Positions 44,353 to 53,485 of a stretch of DNA of 64,000 nucleotides are shown in pieces. The notes under the pieces are model-generated. The model searched no databases, had not been told where the DNA came from, and saw only the letters and a program-made list of their open reading frames with translations. The stretch is taken from positions 67,604 through 131,603 of the forward strand of contig MGDH01000036.1 in the NCBI GenBank assembly GCA_001790855.1, given 5' to 3'. Both the position numbers and the translations under genes were made by a program. This stretch comes from Candidatus Schekmanbacteria bacterium RIFCSPLOWO2_02_FULL_38_14. GTDB taxonomy: Bacteria > Schekmanbacteria > GWA2-38-11. Numbering within the stretch: position 1 is the stretch's first letter; the number at the start of each line of letters is the position of its first letter.

Positions 44353-46554
44353 ATGAACCTAAAACACCAAATCGACCTAATACTCCACTCATCCCACTCA
44401 GACCCTTTTCATGTCCTTGGCGCTCATCCTGTCGAGGTTGACGAAAATGATGTTGTTGCAGTAAGGGCATTTCTTCCTGAAGCAAAAGAAGTTTCAGTCA
44501 TTGACCCTGCCAAAGATAACAAAGAATATTTAATGAACAAACTTCATAAAGAAGGGTTTTTTGAAGTTATCATTTATGAGGCAAAAGAGGTCTTCCCTTA
44601 TAAATTAAAAAAAATAAACCATGATGGCTCAGTCAGTATCTTTCATGACCCCTACTCTTTTCTCCCTGTTCTGACAGACTTTGACCTTCATCTTATGGGC
44701 GAAGGCACACACTACAAAAAATACGAAAAACTCGGCGCCCACCTAATGACCATTAATAATATAAAAGGTGTTTTTTTTGCTGTGTGGGCGCCAAACGCAC
44801 TGAGAGTAAGTGTCATAGGTGATTTCAACAACTGGGACGGAAGAAGGCATCCAATGCGTTCAAGAGGATTAAGCGGAATATGGGAACTCTTCATTCCTGA
44901 GCTTGATGAAGGAACCCTTTACAAGTTTGAAGTTAAATCAAAATACAAAGGGTATTTGCAGGAAAAAGCAGACCCCTATGCTTTTTATTCAGAGCTCAGG
45001 CCAAAGAGCTCTTCAGTTGTTCATAGCATCAATAGATACAAATGGAATGATGAGAAATGGATGAATGAAAGAAAGCAAAAAGACTGGCTTAGCTCTCCAA
45101 TCTCGGTTTATGAAATCCATCTAGGCTCATGGGGAAGAGTGCCCGAAGAAAACAACCGCTGGCTTACTTACAGGGAATTAGCCGATGAATTAATCCCCTA
45201 TGTTCTTGATATGGGTTATACACACATCGAACTTCTTCCGGTAAGCGAGCATCCCCTTGATGAATCGTGGGGATATCAGACAATAGGTTATTATTCCTGT
45301 ACAAGCCGTTTTGGGAAGCCAGAAGATTTTATGTATTTTATTGACCAGTGCCATCAAAACGGAATCGGCATAATCATTGACTGGGTTCCCGCGCATTTTC
45401 CAAAGGATGCACACGGGCTTGGCTATTTTGATGGTACTGCCCTCTATGAGCACGAAGACCCCCGCAGGGGTGAACAGAAAGAATGGGGAACGCTGATATT
45501 TAATTACGGAAGAAATGAAGTAGCCAATTTTCTCATAGCAAACGCTGTGTTCTGGCTTGATAAATACCACATTGACGGACTGAGAGTTGATGCAGTCGCC
45601 TCAATGCTTTACCTTGACTACTCAAGGGAAAAAGGTGAATGGATAACAAACCAGTATGGAGGAAATGAAAATCTTGAGGCTGTTGCATTAATTAAAAGAT
45701 TTAATGAAGTTGTTCATCGCTACCACCCCGGAGTTCTTACCATTGCAGAAGAGTCAACAGCCTGGCCCATGGTATCCCGCCCCACTTATCTTGGAGGGCT
45801 TGGTTTCAGCCTTAAATGGAATATGGGATGGATGCACGACATACTTGAATATTTTTCCAAAGACCCTATTCACAGAAAACACCATCAAAATAACCTCACC
45901 TTTGCGCTTCTCTATGCCTTCACCGAAAACTTTATTCTCGTTCTTTCTCACGATGAAGTGGTTTATGGAAAGTGCTCACTCCTCAACAAAATGCCCGGAG
46001 ATATGTGGCAGAAGTTTGCAAACCTGAGGCTCCTCCATGCATATATGTATGCCCAACCCGGTAAAAAACTAATATTTATGGGTGGAGAAATCGGACAGTG
46101 GTCTGAATGGGTTTTTTCACAGAGTCTTGACTGGCATCTGCTGCAGTATGAACCCCACAAAAAATTTAAGAACTGGATAAAAGATTTAAATGACCTCTAC
46201 AAAAAAGAACCTTCCATGTATGAGATTGATTTCAATTCCCATGGTTTTGAATGGATAGACTTTGGAGATTACGAAGGAAGTATTGTTTCCTTTATCAGGA
46301 AAGGAAAAGATATAGAGGATTTTACTGTCTTTGTTTTCAACTTTACTCCGGTACCAAGATATAACTACAGAATCGGTGTTCCAAAATCAGGTCATTACAA
46401 AGAGGTGCTTAACAGCGACTCGGAAAGATACTGGGGAAGCAATGTTGGCAATTTAGGAGGTGTCAATGCAAAACCAATAAGGTGGCATGGAAGGAATTAT
46501 TCAATCAGAATAAACCTCCCGCCTCTTGGAGCTTTGATATTTAAACTGCTTTAG
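44353..46554 (+). CDS. glgB: 1,4-alpha-glucan branching enzyme GlgB
   Basis: 733 residues, full-length GH13 enzyme with both N-terminal modules: a first CBM48-like domain (HPVEVDENDVVAVRAFLPEA) and a second (VWAPNALRVSVIGDFNNWDGR). The catalytic barrel shows DWVPAHFPKD, the nucleophile Asp in GLRVDAVASMLYLDY, the acid Glu in TIAEESTAWP and LSHDEVVYGK. It introduces alpha-1,6 branches in glycogen. No glgA/glgC is in the window. ATG with weak ribosome site. Confidence 0.96.
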   Translation: MNLKHQIDLILHSSHSDPFHVLGAHPVEVDENDVVAVRAFLPEAKEVSVIDPAKDNKEYLMNKLHKEGFFEVIIYEAKEVFPYKLKKINHDGSVSIFHDPYSFLPVLTDFDLHLMGEGTHYKKYEKLGAHLMTINNIKGVFFAVWAPNALRVSVIGDFNNWDGRRHPMRSRGLSGIWELFIPELDEGTLYKFEVKSKYKGYLQEKADPYAFYSELRPKSSSVVHSINRYKWNDEKWMNERKQKDWLSSPISVYEIHLGSWGRVPEENNRWLTYRELADELIPYVLDMGYTHIELLPVSEHPLDESWGYQTIGYYSCTSRFGKPEDFMYFIDQCHQNGIGIIIDWVPAHFPKDAHGLGYFDGTALYEHEDPRRGEQKEWGTLIFNYGRNEVANFLIANAVFWLDKYHIDGLRVDAVASMLYLDYSREKGEWITNQYGGNENLEAVALIKRFNEVVHRYHPGVLTIAEESTAWPMVSRPTYLGGLGFSLKWNMGWMHDILEYFSKDPIHRKHHQNNLTFALLYAFTENFILVLSHDEVVYGKCSLLNKMPGDMWQKFANLRLLHAYMYAQPGKKLIFMGGEIGQWSEWVFSQSLDWHLLQYEPHKKFKNWIKDLNDLYKKEPSMYEIDFNSHGFEWIDFGDYEGSIVSFIRKGKDIEDFTVFVFNFTPVPRYNYRIGVPKSGHYKEVLNSDSERYWGSNVGNLGGVNAKPIRWHGRNYSIRINLPPLGALIFKLL

Positions 46555-46601
46555 AGTTTCAAGTCTAAGGAAACTTTGAAACTTGTAAAGGAGTCATCAC
46601 A

Positions 46602-46703
46602 ATGCTTGAAAATCCAAAAATTACCTATGATATCGGAGCAATCCATACCTCAAATCTCTATTCACTTGACAAAACCGATTTTCTGGCTTTAAGATGTTAT
46701 TGA
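46602..46703 (+). CDS. Small ORF or gene stump after glgB
   Basis: 33 residues (MLENPKITYDIGAIHTSNLY...) with a good AAAGGAG site 9 nt before the ATG. It has no recognised motif and ends abruptly. It may be the intact start of a lost gene or a real small protein. Confidence 0.25.
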   Translation: MLENPKITYDIGAIHTSNLYSLDKTDFLALRCY

Positions 46704-46816
46704 ATTAGTCAGGAATATATAGTTGAAAACAAGTAATTTTCTTGCGGGCTAAAAATGGCTTGCCAGAAGTTTTTTTAAAGTAAGTTTTTTTTATTTAAAC
46801 CTTTAATAAAAATTCT

Positions 46817-47845
46817 ATGACTTTTGGCTCAGTATTTCAATTCTTCTCAAAAGACCTCGCTATTGACCTTGGCACTGCCAACACCCTTGTCTATATGAAA
46901 GGCAAGGGAATAATCATCAACGAGCCTTCAGTGATTGCTGAGAATTCCATAACAGGGGAAACCCTTGCTATAGGCAAAAAGGCAAAAGAGATGCTTGGCA
47001 AATCTCCGCCCTACATTGATGTCATCAGACCAATTAAAGATGGGGTTATTTCAAATATTGAAGCAACAATGGAAATGCTGAAATATTTTATTCATGAAAC
47101 TCACAACCGCAGAACTCTTGTCTATCCAAGAGTTGTAATATCAACACCACTCAGCATAACTTCCGTGGAGAGAAGGGCTGTAAAAGAATCAGCAGAAGAA
47201 GCAGGAGCAAGAGAAGTATATCTTATTGAAGAGCCAATGGCTGCTGCCATAGGCGCAGGGCTTGCAGTACAGGATCCCTCAGGATGCATGATTATAAATA
47301 TAGGAGGAGGAATGACTGAAGTCGCCGTTATCGCCCTTTCAGGAATTGTATGCAGCAAGTCAATAAGAATTGCCGGAGATGCACTGAATGAGGCAATAAT
47401 TCAGTTTATGAAAAGCAAGCATAACCTCCTGATTGGAGAACTTACAGCAGAAAGAATAAAAATACAGCTTGGGTGCGCTTGCGGAGGAAGCCTTGAGAAA
47501 ACCATGACTGTTAAGGGGAGAGATTTAATCAGGGGGCTTCCTGTAACCCTGTTTGTTAGTGAGAAAGAAATCGAAGAAGCCTTGTCAGAAACTTTAAACA
47601 ACATAGTCATGACAGTAAAACTTACGCTTGAAAATACGCCACCTGAGCTTGCTGCTGACATTATCACAAAAGGAATAGTAATTGCCGGTGGCGGGGCTCT
47701 TTTAAAAGGGATAGGCGCATTGATTCAAAAAGAAACGGGCCTCCCTGTTAACCCCGCAAAGGATCCAATCTCTTCTGTTGTCATTGGTGCCGGAAAAATG
47801 CTTGATGAGTTATCTCTTCTGAAAGAAATTTCGGTTAAAGATTAA
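46817..47845 (+). CDS. mreB: Rod shape-determining protein MreB
   Basis: 342 residues, actin fold. Nucleotide-binding blocks: DLGTANTLVYMKGKG, the second phosphate loop IINIGGGMTEVAVIALSG, and GIVIAGGGALLKGI; RRAVKESAEEAGAREVYLIEEPMAAAIGAGL is the typical connect region. It organises elongation wall synthesis under the inner membrane. mreC/mreD are not adjacent, which is unusual for a main mreB but common for second copies; it is followed 24 nt later by a GAF gene. Confidence 0.94.
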   Translation: MTFGSVFQFFSKDLAIDLGTANTLVYMKGKGIIINEPSVIAENSITGETLAIGKKAKEMLGKSPPYIDVIRPIKDGVISNIEATMEMLKYFIHETHNRRTLVYPRVVISTPLSITSVERRAVKESAEEAGAREVYLIEEPMAAAIGAGLAVQDPSGCMIINIGGGMTEVAVIALSGIVCSKSIRIAGDALNEAIIQFMKSKHNLLIGELTAERIKIQLGCACGGSLEKTMTVKGRDLIRGLPVTLFVSEKEIEEALSETLNNIVMTVKLTLENTPPELAADIITKGIVIAGGGALLKGIGALIQKETGLPVNPAKDPISSVVIGAGKMLDELSLLKEISVKD

Positions 47846-47869
47846 AAGATTGGATATAGGAGAAAGCAG

Positions 47870-48619
47870 ATGGAAAAATTTACCCGTTGCAGAAAATGTG
47901 GAAGAGTAATGAAAAAAGAATATGTTGGTGAGTGGAAGGCAAAACTTATTTGCCCATGTGGATTTTCAGATTTTGAACTCATATCAGGAAAAACCAGAAC
48001 TCTTGCTCCTCCGCAATTAAAAAAGAATATCCAATCTTCAATGACTTACAAGTCAGACTTGGGATATGTTCTAACCATGGACAAAGCAAACAGAGAAAAA
48101 GTAGAAATATTATCACTTGAAGAAATAAGTATGCTGGTAAGCTCTGATTGCGATTTCAATACAGTATTAAATAATCTCCTTGAAAAGATCTGCGCAAGCC
48201 TTGCCGCAGATGTATCCTCAATATATATTCTTGAAGGAAATAAACTTGTTTTAAGAGCAACAAGGGGGCTGAAAAAAGAACTGGTTGGAACACTGAAGCT
48301 TGAAATAGGCGAAGGAATAACCGGAACTGCTGCGAAAGAGAAAAAAACAATTATTGTTGAGGATATCTCCCTTGACAAAAGGAGTAAAAAAATCAAAGGA
48401 GTTAATGAGGATTCAATCAAGGCAATGCTGGCATACCCCATATTGCATGAAGATTTTGTCTTAGGGGTAATAAATATGAAAACATCTACACGCAGAATAT
48501 TTGAGGAAGATGAAATCACGTTTATTTCAATCGTTTCAAATATATTGTCAATAGCCCTGAGAATAAGAGGGTTGAAAGCAGAAAACCACCTGCTTTTTGA
48601 AATGCTCGGAGAAAGGTAG
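47870..48619 (+). CDS. GAF-domain protein with N-terminal zinc-ribbon
   Basis: 249 residues. Residues 7-32 show CRKCGRVMKKEY...ICPCGF, two Cys pairs for a zinc ribbon. After a linker, residues about 85-245 form a GAF domain (LLEKICASLAADVSSIYILEG, LRATRGLKKELVG, GEGITGTAAKEKKTIIVEDI, MLAYPILHEDFVLGVINMKTSTRRIF), close in style to the GAF of PtsP. No kinase, cyclase or DNA-binding output is attached, so it may act by protein contact. Stop is immediately followed by the mgtC-like start. Confidence 0.8.
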   Translation: MEKFTRCRKCGRVMKKEYVGEWKAKLICPCGFSDFELISGKTRTLAPPQLKKNIQSSMTYKSDLGYVLTMDKANREKVEILSLEEISMLVSSDCDFNTVLNNLLEKICASLAADVSSIYILEGNKLVLRATRGLKKELVGTLKLEIGEGITGTAAKEKKTIIVEDISLDKRSKKIKGVNEDSIKAMLAYPILHEDFVLGVINMKTSTRRIFEEDEITFISIVSNILSIALRIRGLKAENHLLFEMLGER

Positions 48620-49285
48620 ATGCTTTCGTCCAATGATATTGCCTTAAGGCTTATTGCCTCGGCAATTTTGGGAGGCATAGTAGGTCTTGAAAGAGAAAGG
48701 CATAACCAGCCTGCTGGCTTCAGAACCCATACAATTCTATGCCTCGGAGCATCTCTGATAACCCTTGTTTCAATCTTCATGGCAGAAGAATTTGGAAATT
48801 TAAAAAACTCTGACCCCACCCGTATTGCAGCGCAGGTTGTTACAGGAGTCGGTTTTCTCGGAGCCGGAGCAATCTTAAGATTCGGGGCATCAATTAAAGG
48901 GTTGACCACTGCAGCAAGCCTCTGGACAACAGCAGGCATAGGAATGGGAATTGGAGCTGGTTTTTATTATGGCTCGGTTCTCGCAACACTTATAATTATT
49001 GTCACTCTTGGAATTCTGGGCAAAGTTGAAAAGCTTTTAATAGGAAGCAAGGCGGATAAAACTCTTCTGATATCAGCCAAAGAAGCGCCGGGCATTTTGG
49101 GAAAAATTGAACATATATTGGTAAAATACCAGATAGGAATAAGCAATATTCGCATAATAAAAAATCTGCAAGAGCACAGTGTAGAAATAAATGCTATTAT
49201 TCAGGCACCAAAAGATTTAAACATATCCCTCCTTTCAAAAGATATTTCTCTTCTCGAGGAAATTTCTGAGGTAGAAATCAGGTAA
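48620..49285 (+). CDS. MgtC/SapB-family membrane protein
   Basis: 221 residues. The N-terminal MgtC block is complete: RLIASAILGGIVGLERERHNQPAGFRTHTILCLGASLITLVS and VVTGVGFLGAGAILRFGASIKGLTTAASLWTTAGIGMGIGAGFY, with four to five helices. The C-terminal ~80 residues form a soluble ACT-like domain. Members affect survival at low magnesium and membrane energetics. Abuts the GAF gene, so the two are probably coupled. Confidence 0.9.
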   Translation: MLSSNDIALRLIASAILGGIVGLERERHNQPAGFRTHTILCLGASLITLVSIFMAEEFGNLKNSDPTRIAAQVVTGVGFLGAGAILRFGASIKGLTTAASLWTTAGIGMGIGAGFYYGSVLATLIIIVTLGILGKVEKLLIGSKADKTLLISAKEAPGILGKIEHILVKYQIGISNIRIIKNLQEHSVEINAIIQAPKDLNISLLSKDISLLEEISEVEIR

Positions 49286-49346
49286 ATTTCCACCTTGACA
49301 TTTGGAAAGAATATATACGAAAATAAAATTCACAGGAGATTTTATT

Positions 49347-49739
49347 TTGACAATAACTGAAATCTGTTTGGTAATTCTTACAATAGCAATTGCATCTCTT
49401 TCTGTATTCTTGATATCAATGGTAGCTCAGATCAGAAAGAGTGCAAAAGAAGTGGAAACTGTTTTAAAAAATGTTGATGAAGAGCTCACACCACTTCTCT
49501 CAAAGCTTAGAGAGACAATTGAGAATATCCAGCATATTTCATCTCAGGTAGACAGCGGAATAACAACAACAGCAAATGCTCTCAAAACCATAGAAAATAC
49601 TGTAAGAAACCTGTCTCAGGCTTCTTCCTTCCTGTCAGCTAAAAGTTTAGCACGAAAAGTTATTGCATCAGGCATCTGGATTGGAATTAAAGCAGGATTT
49701 GGCATAGTTAAAAAACGATTCTCTTCAAAAAAGAAGTAA
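49347..49739 (+). CDS. DUF948 membrane-anchored protein
   Basis: 130 residues. The frame extends upstream to 49302, but the TTG at 49347 has AGGAGA 7 nt ahead and starts just before the helix (ICLVILTIAIASLSVFLISM). The rest is a coiled coil (KSAKEVETVLKNVDEELTPLLSKLRETI), the DUF948 pattern. It is one of a pair with the YtxH protein downstream; the two are frequent neighbours. Role in the envelope is unknown. Confidence 0.75.
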   Translation: MTITEICLVILTIAIASLSVFLISMVAQIRKSAKEVETVLKNVDEELTPLLSKLRETIENIQHISSQVDSGITTTANALKTIENTVRNLSQASSFLSAKSLARKVIASGIWIGIKAGFGIVKKRFSSKKK

Positions 49740-49796
49740 CAAAATCATCAGGACAAAAAATGTTTTTTCAGATATTTTAAAATGGAGGGAACTAAA

Positions 49797-50132
49797 ATGG
49801 GAAACGAACGTAATGAATCCAATTCACTCGGAATGTTTTTTGCCTTTTTGGCAGGCGGCCTTATAGGGGCAGCCGTGGGACTACTCCTTGCCCCGGCACT
49901 AGGAGAGGAGACACGGAAAAAAGTTATGGATTCAACAGAAGATATCAAAGGCAAACTCCGTGGCATGACCGAAACAGCAAAAACAAAGATTGGTAAGGTA
50001 AAAGAACTCGGCAAAGAAAGACTTCAGGAACAAAAATCAATATGGGCTGAAGCCATAGAAGCAGGTAAAGAGGCAATCAAAAAGGAAAAAGAGTTTTTTA
50101 CGAAAAAAGGGGAGAAAGAGGAAGCAGTCTGA
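49797..50132 (+). CDS. YtxH-domain protein
   Basis: 111 residues from the ATG at 49797, which has GGAGGGA 6 nt upstream; an ATG five codons earlier overlaps that site. Helix GMFFAFLAGGLIGAAVGLLLAP with glycine-zipper spacing, then ALGEETRKKVMDSTEDI and a long charged helix. General-stress or envelope proteins of this type are common and of unknown function. Its last 35 nt overlap the 3' end of the convergent cofH-like gene. Confidence 0.8.
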   Translation: MGNERNESNSLGMFFAFLAGGLIGAAVGLLLAPALGEETRKKVMDSTEDIKGKLRGMTETAKTKIGKVKELGKERLQEQKSIWAEAIEAGKEAIKKEKEFFTKKGEKEEAV

Positions 50133-51243
50133 GCTCATTCTCCTTTTCTTTTTCAACAGACTGGTATAGCGTATTTCTCTGGAGAGGTACTCTGCTTGCC
50201 TCAAGAATTATCTTTCTCAAAACCTCTTCTTTAACGCATTGGCCAAATTTTGAACCTGCAGATTTTGATATTTTTTCTTCGCCAAGTGTACCACCAAGGT
50301 CGTTTACTCCAAGAGAAAGTGATTTTTTTGCTGCATCAAATCCGATTTTCACCCAGCTTGCCTGAATATTGGGAATCATCTTCCCAAAGTATATCCTTGA
50401 TATGGAATACATTTTGTAAATTTCTTCTTCAGGAACCATGCCAAGACTGTATCGGGCTGCCAGCTTCGTATTGAACGGTATAAACGGCAGCGGTATAAAC
50501 TCTGTAATACATCCGGTTTCTTCCTGAATATCCATTAAAACCGCAAGGTGTCTTGCCTTGTGAAATGCAGTCTCAATATGACCAAACATAATTGTGGCAG
50601 TAGTTGGGATTCCAAGGTTATGGGCTGTTTTTACAATCCTTACCCATTCATCTTTTTTCAGCTTGTCAGGACATATCTTTTCTCTTATCTCATCTACTAA
50701 AATTTCCGCAGCAGTCCCCGGCATTGAACCAAGCCCTGAATATTTTAAAAACCTTAGTACGTCCTCTATTGCAAGTCCTGAAATTTCTGACATGAATTTT
50801 ACTTCCATTGGTGAAAAACCGTGGATATGTATATCAGGGTGTCTCAGCTTAATCGTTGCAAGCAGGTTACCATAAAATTCTAAATTCAAATCAGGATTCA
50901 ATCCGCCCTGAATGCATACTTCAGTAATTCCATCCTCGCTGAGTTTTTCTAAAATCTCCTCCATTCCCATAAAGTAACTGTCAACATCATCTTTGTTTCT
51001 TCTGTAAGCGCAGAACTCACAACTGTTTTTGCAGATGTTTGTAAAATTTATATTCCTGTTTTTAACATAGGTCACGACATCGCCAGCTAACTCCTTTCTC
51101 ATTTTGTCAGCAGCAGAAAAAAGCCTGTTCATTAGTTCAGGGTTGCTGATGGAAAAAAGATACTCCAGTTCCCTCAGAGAAAGTTTTTCATACTTAGCAG
51201 CTTTTTCCAGAATATCATTAATATTTGATTCTTTCTTTTCCAT
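50098..51243 (-). CDS. cofH: CofH-like radical SAM enzyme (FO synthase subunit 2 family)
   Basis: 381 residues from the ATG at 51243. Radical SAM site CKNSCEFC (C71, C75, C78), then VCIQGGLNPDL, IHIHGFSPMEVKFM, YSGLGSMPGTAAEILVDEIREKICPDKL and the C-terminal TEFIPLPFIPF, QASWVKIG and GVNDLGGTLGEEKISKSAGS, which follow CofH more than MqnE (PGTAAEIL instead of PGGGAEIF). CofH joins tyrosine to a ribityl-uracil in F420 synthesis. No cofG or other F420 gene is near, so a different role in a related menaquinone-futalosine-like step is possible. Overlaps ytxH tail to tail. Confidence 0.75.
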   Translation of the reverse strand: MEKKESNINDILEKAAKYEKLSLRELEYLFSISNPELMNRLFSAADKMRKELAGDVVTYVKNRNINFTNICKNSCEFCAYRRNKDDVDSYFMGMEEILEKLSEDGITEVCIQGGLNPDLNLEFYGNLLATIKLRHPDIHIHGFSPMEVKFMSEISGLAIEDVLRFLKYSGLGSMPGTAAEILVDEIREKICPDKLKKDEWVRIVKTAHNLGIPTTATIMFGHIETAFHKARHLAVLMDIQEETGCITEFIPLPFIPFNTKLAARYSLGMVPEEEIYKMYSISRIYFGKMIPNIQASWVKIGFDAAKKSLSLGVNDLGGTLGEEKISKSAGSKFGQCVKEEVLRKIILEASRVPLQRNTLYQSVEKEKENELRLLPLSPLFS

Positions 51244-51316
51244 GGTTCTTTTTATATTTAAATTTTTTCCGTTTGTCAATAACACTTAAAAACTATTGAA
51301 ACCATCTGTGGTCAGG

Positions 51317-51365
51317 TAAATCCCCCCTAACCCTCCTTTGCCAAAGAGGGGACTGGGGGGATTTT
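51317..51365. repeat. CCCCCC palindrome, same family as in lolC
   Basis: Outer AAATCCCCCC/GGGGGGATTTT and inner CCTTTG-c-CAAAG arms. It lies upstream of the cofH-like gene. Confidence 0.8.
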
Positions 51366-51442
51366 ATCACTTGGATTACATTTTTGGTCAACTTTCTTGT
51401 TGTGATGGGGGAGCTTTAATTGTCTAAGAAGTTATAGATTTT

Positions 51443-51925
51443 TTACTTCGTGAATTCAATTGGCTGGGCACAGGCATTTCCTCCTGCATTGTAATCATAC
51501 ACCATTCTTGCGCCGTAATCAGCGCCAATCCCCATTACTGCAAGCATCGCCAAAAACAAGAGCATAAAAATGGTTTTTCCCTTCTTTGGAAACGGGCGGG
51601 AAATCAGACTCCATACTGCTAAAATTATGCTGATGCCAAGTGTGGTCAGCATCAAGTTCTTGTGCGGTTCAAGAAGGCGTGCACGGACTGAGCGGGAAAT
51701 CATAACTCCGGGTTCTGCATAAAGACCTGTAGAAACTGCAATAATTGCTGACAGCGCTCCAACAATGAGCATTAAAAACCCGGTATAAGCAAGGCTCTCT
51801 TTTTTTAAAACCCACGCAAGAAAATAGAAAAGCGCGGCACCCATCAAAAACGCAATAGGGAAATGGACTGTTACTGGATGGATATTTTGAAGGTGCTGTA
51901 TCCCAGCAGGAATAATCTCAGCCAT
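51443..51925 (-). CDS. DUF2231-family membrane protein
   Basis: 160 residues with four helices. The start IHPVTVHFPIAFLMGAALFYFLAWVL is the DUF2231 mark: paired His in the first helix that could bind heme. Middle GFLMLIVGALSAIIAVSTGLYAEP and EPHKNLMLTTLGISIILAVW carry further conserved positions. The start is 4 nt after the stop of the secreted protein gene, so they form an operon. Possibly a membrane redox or heme protein; unproved. Confidence 0.75.
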   Translation of the reverse strand: MAEIIPAGIQHLQNIHPVTVHFPIAFLMGAALFYFLAWVLKKESLAYTGFLMLIVGALSAIIAVSTGLYAEPGVMISRSVRARLLEPHKNLMLTTLGISIILAVWSLISRPFPKKGKTIFMLLFLAMLAVMGIGADYGARMVYDYNAGGNACAQPIEFTK

Positions 51926-51929
51926 TGTC

Positions 51930-52292
51930 TTATTTTACTGAATCAACTGTTAGAAAAAAAACTCCGCCGCTCTTATGCTCTGTACCCTTAACTGTTACCT
52001 TTTTCCCGGCTTTTTCAATTACAGCATTCGGAAGAGGCGACCTGTCTTTATTTGGGAGAAGTATATATATCTTGTCTTTTCCGTCTTCAAGCAAACCTGG
52101 AGCGATTCCTTTTTTAATACAGTCAACCGCACACTGCTTGTGGCTTTCCCCTTTTACTCCCATCAGTGCATAGCAATATGTGTCAATAATCTCTCCGGTC
52201 ACTGTTACAGCTTCTTCTGAATACGATTTAAAAGGGATAATTAAAGTTAATGATATACCAAGAAGTGCCGGTAAAAATATATTTTTTTTCAT
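51930..52292 (-). CDS. Secreted small protein with conserved Cys/His
   Basis: 120 residues, GGAGGG site before the ATG, signal peptide of about 25 residues ending in SYS-EEA. The mature part reads VTGEIIDTYCYALMG, SHKQCAVDCIKKGIAPGLLEDGKDKIYILL and VTVKGTEHKSGGVFFLTV, a beta-rich OB-like outline with Cys, His, Cys and Cys that could bind a metal or heme. Similar orphan proteins are common next to DUF2231 genes. No function can be named. Confidence 0.6.
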   Translation of the reverse strand: MKKNIFLPALLGISLTLIIPFKSYSEEAVTVTGEIIDTYCYALMGVKGESHKQCAVDCIKKGIAPGLLEDGKDKIYILLPNKDRSPLPNAVIEKAGKKVTVKGTEHKSGGVFFLTVDSVK

Positions 52293-52439
52293 TGATTTCC
52301 CTCCTTTTTATTAAAAGACCTGTTTCTTTAATTCTAAAAAACCATCGAGAAGTCAAGACTTTTTATTGATATAATTAAAAAATTAAATAATATATTTAAC
52401 AGAAAATATTATTACAAAAAAACAGGAGATATTTTTCAA

Positions 52440-52468
52440 TTGACACCACATTAACCTCCCTTTAAAAG
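52440..52468 (+). promoter_or_regulatory. Possible promoter of btuF
   Basis: TTGACA (52440-52445), 17-nt spacer, TAAAAG (52463-52468), about 80 nt before btuF. No cobalamin riboswitch is seen on this side, unlike btuB. Confidence 0.35.
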
Positions 52469-52549
52469 ATTACTGAAATTCTAAGATAAAATATGAGGCT
52501 GTCACGACGAAGTCTAACCCGGCATTTTTATAGAAGTTGATTTTAAAAA

Positions 52550-53485
52550 ATGAAAAATTTTTACTTAATTCCTATATTCTTTCTCCTCTTTTCTGTTACA
52601 GTATCAATAACAGGCAAAGCCAGCCAGGTTTTCACAGATGAGCTTGGAAGGAAAGTTACCCTTGAAAAAAATCCTGAAAGAATCGTTTCATTAGCCCCAA
52701 ATGTCACTGAGATTCTTTTTGCTCTCGGTTTGGGAGATAAAATTGTTGGAGTTACAAATTTCTGTAATTTCCCTGAAGAGGCAAAGTCAAAGGAAAAAGT
52801 CGGAATGTTATTGAATCCAAGCCTTGAAAAAATCATATCGCTAAAGCCTGATTTGATTATATGGAACACAGAGGGAGAAAACAAACAAACATTCCTTAAA
52901 CTTTCAGAGCTCGGGTTAAAGATTTTCATAATCAGTCCACAGAGAATTGAAACAATATTTGATTCAATAATCAACATAGGCAATATATGTGGTAAAAATA
53001 AAAATGCTGAAGAACTGGTCGCTGGCATGAAGAAAAAACTTAACTTCCTTAAAAAACAGCTCAATGGAGTAAAAAAAACAAAAGTTCTGTTTCTGTTAGA
53101 CTTAAAACCCCTGATTTCTGTGAGCAAAAATTCTTTTCACGGAGAGCTAATTGAGTTTGCAAAAGGAGAAAATATAGAAAACTCATCTCCAGACAGATAC
53201 CCGAAAATAAGCATGGAAGAAATAGTTAATAAAGAACCTGAAGTCATAATAGTTTCAAACCATCGTGAAGATTTCAAAAAGCTGTTTAATGAATTTAAAA
53301 ACAATCCTGCTGTCAAAGCAACTCCTGCCTACAGGAATAACAGAATATTTGAAATAGAATCTGACTTGGCTGACCGCCTCTCGCCAAGAATTGTTGATGG
53401 CTTGGACAAACTTGCAAGGATTATCCATCCTGAAGCGTGGAAAACATTAAATCCTAAATTCAAAATACTAAATCCTAAACAATGA
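52550..53485 (+). CDS. btuF: Periplasmic cobalamin/siderophore-binding protein, BtuF-like
   Basis: 311 residues. Signal peptide (about 1-22), then the class III substrate-binding fold: DELGRKVTLEKNPERIVSLAPNVTEILFALGLGDKIVGVTNFCNFPEEAKSKEKVG, KPDLIIWNTEG and the long linker helix near 155-175, ending in RLSPRIVDGLDKLARIIHPE. It would deliver B12 (or an iron chelate) to BtuCD downstream. Cobalamin is favoured by the nearby riboswitch-controlled btuB. Confidence 0.82.
   Translation: MKNFYLIPIFFLLFSVTVSITGKASQVFTDELGRKVTLEKNPERIVSLAPNVTEILFALGLGDKIVGVTNFCNFPEEAKSKEKVGMLLNPSLEKIISLKPDLIIWNTEGENKQTFLKLSELGLKIFIISPQRIETIFDSIINIGNICGKNKNAEELVAGMKKKLNFLKKQLNGVKKTKVLFLLDLKPLISVSKNSFHGELIEFAKGENIENSSPDRYPKISMEEIVNKEPEVIIVSNHREDFKKLFNEFKNNPAVKATPAYRNNRIFEIESDLADRLSPRIVDGLDKLARIIHPEAWKTLNPKFKILNPKQ

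Noticed and set aside
50098-51243. MqnE (aminofutalosine synthase) as the identity of the radical SAM gene
   Set aside because: The motifs PGTAAEIL and GVNDLGGTL fit CofH better, and no other menaquinone-futalosine gene is nearby.
52293-52549. Second cobalamin riboswitch upstream of btuF
   Set aside because: No B12 box or core pairing could be found; only a possible promoter.
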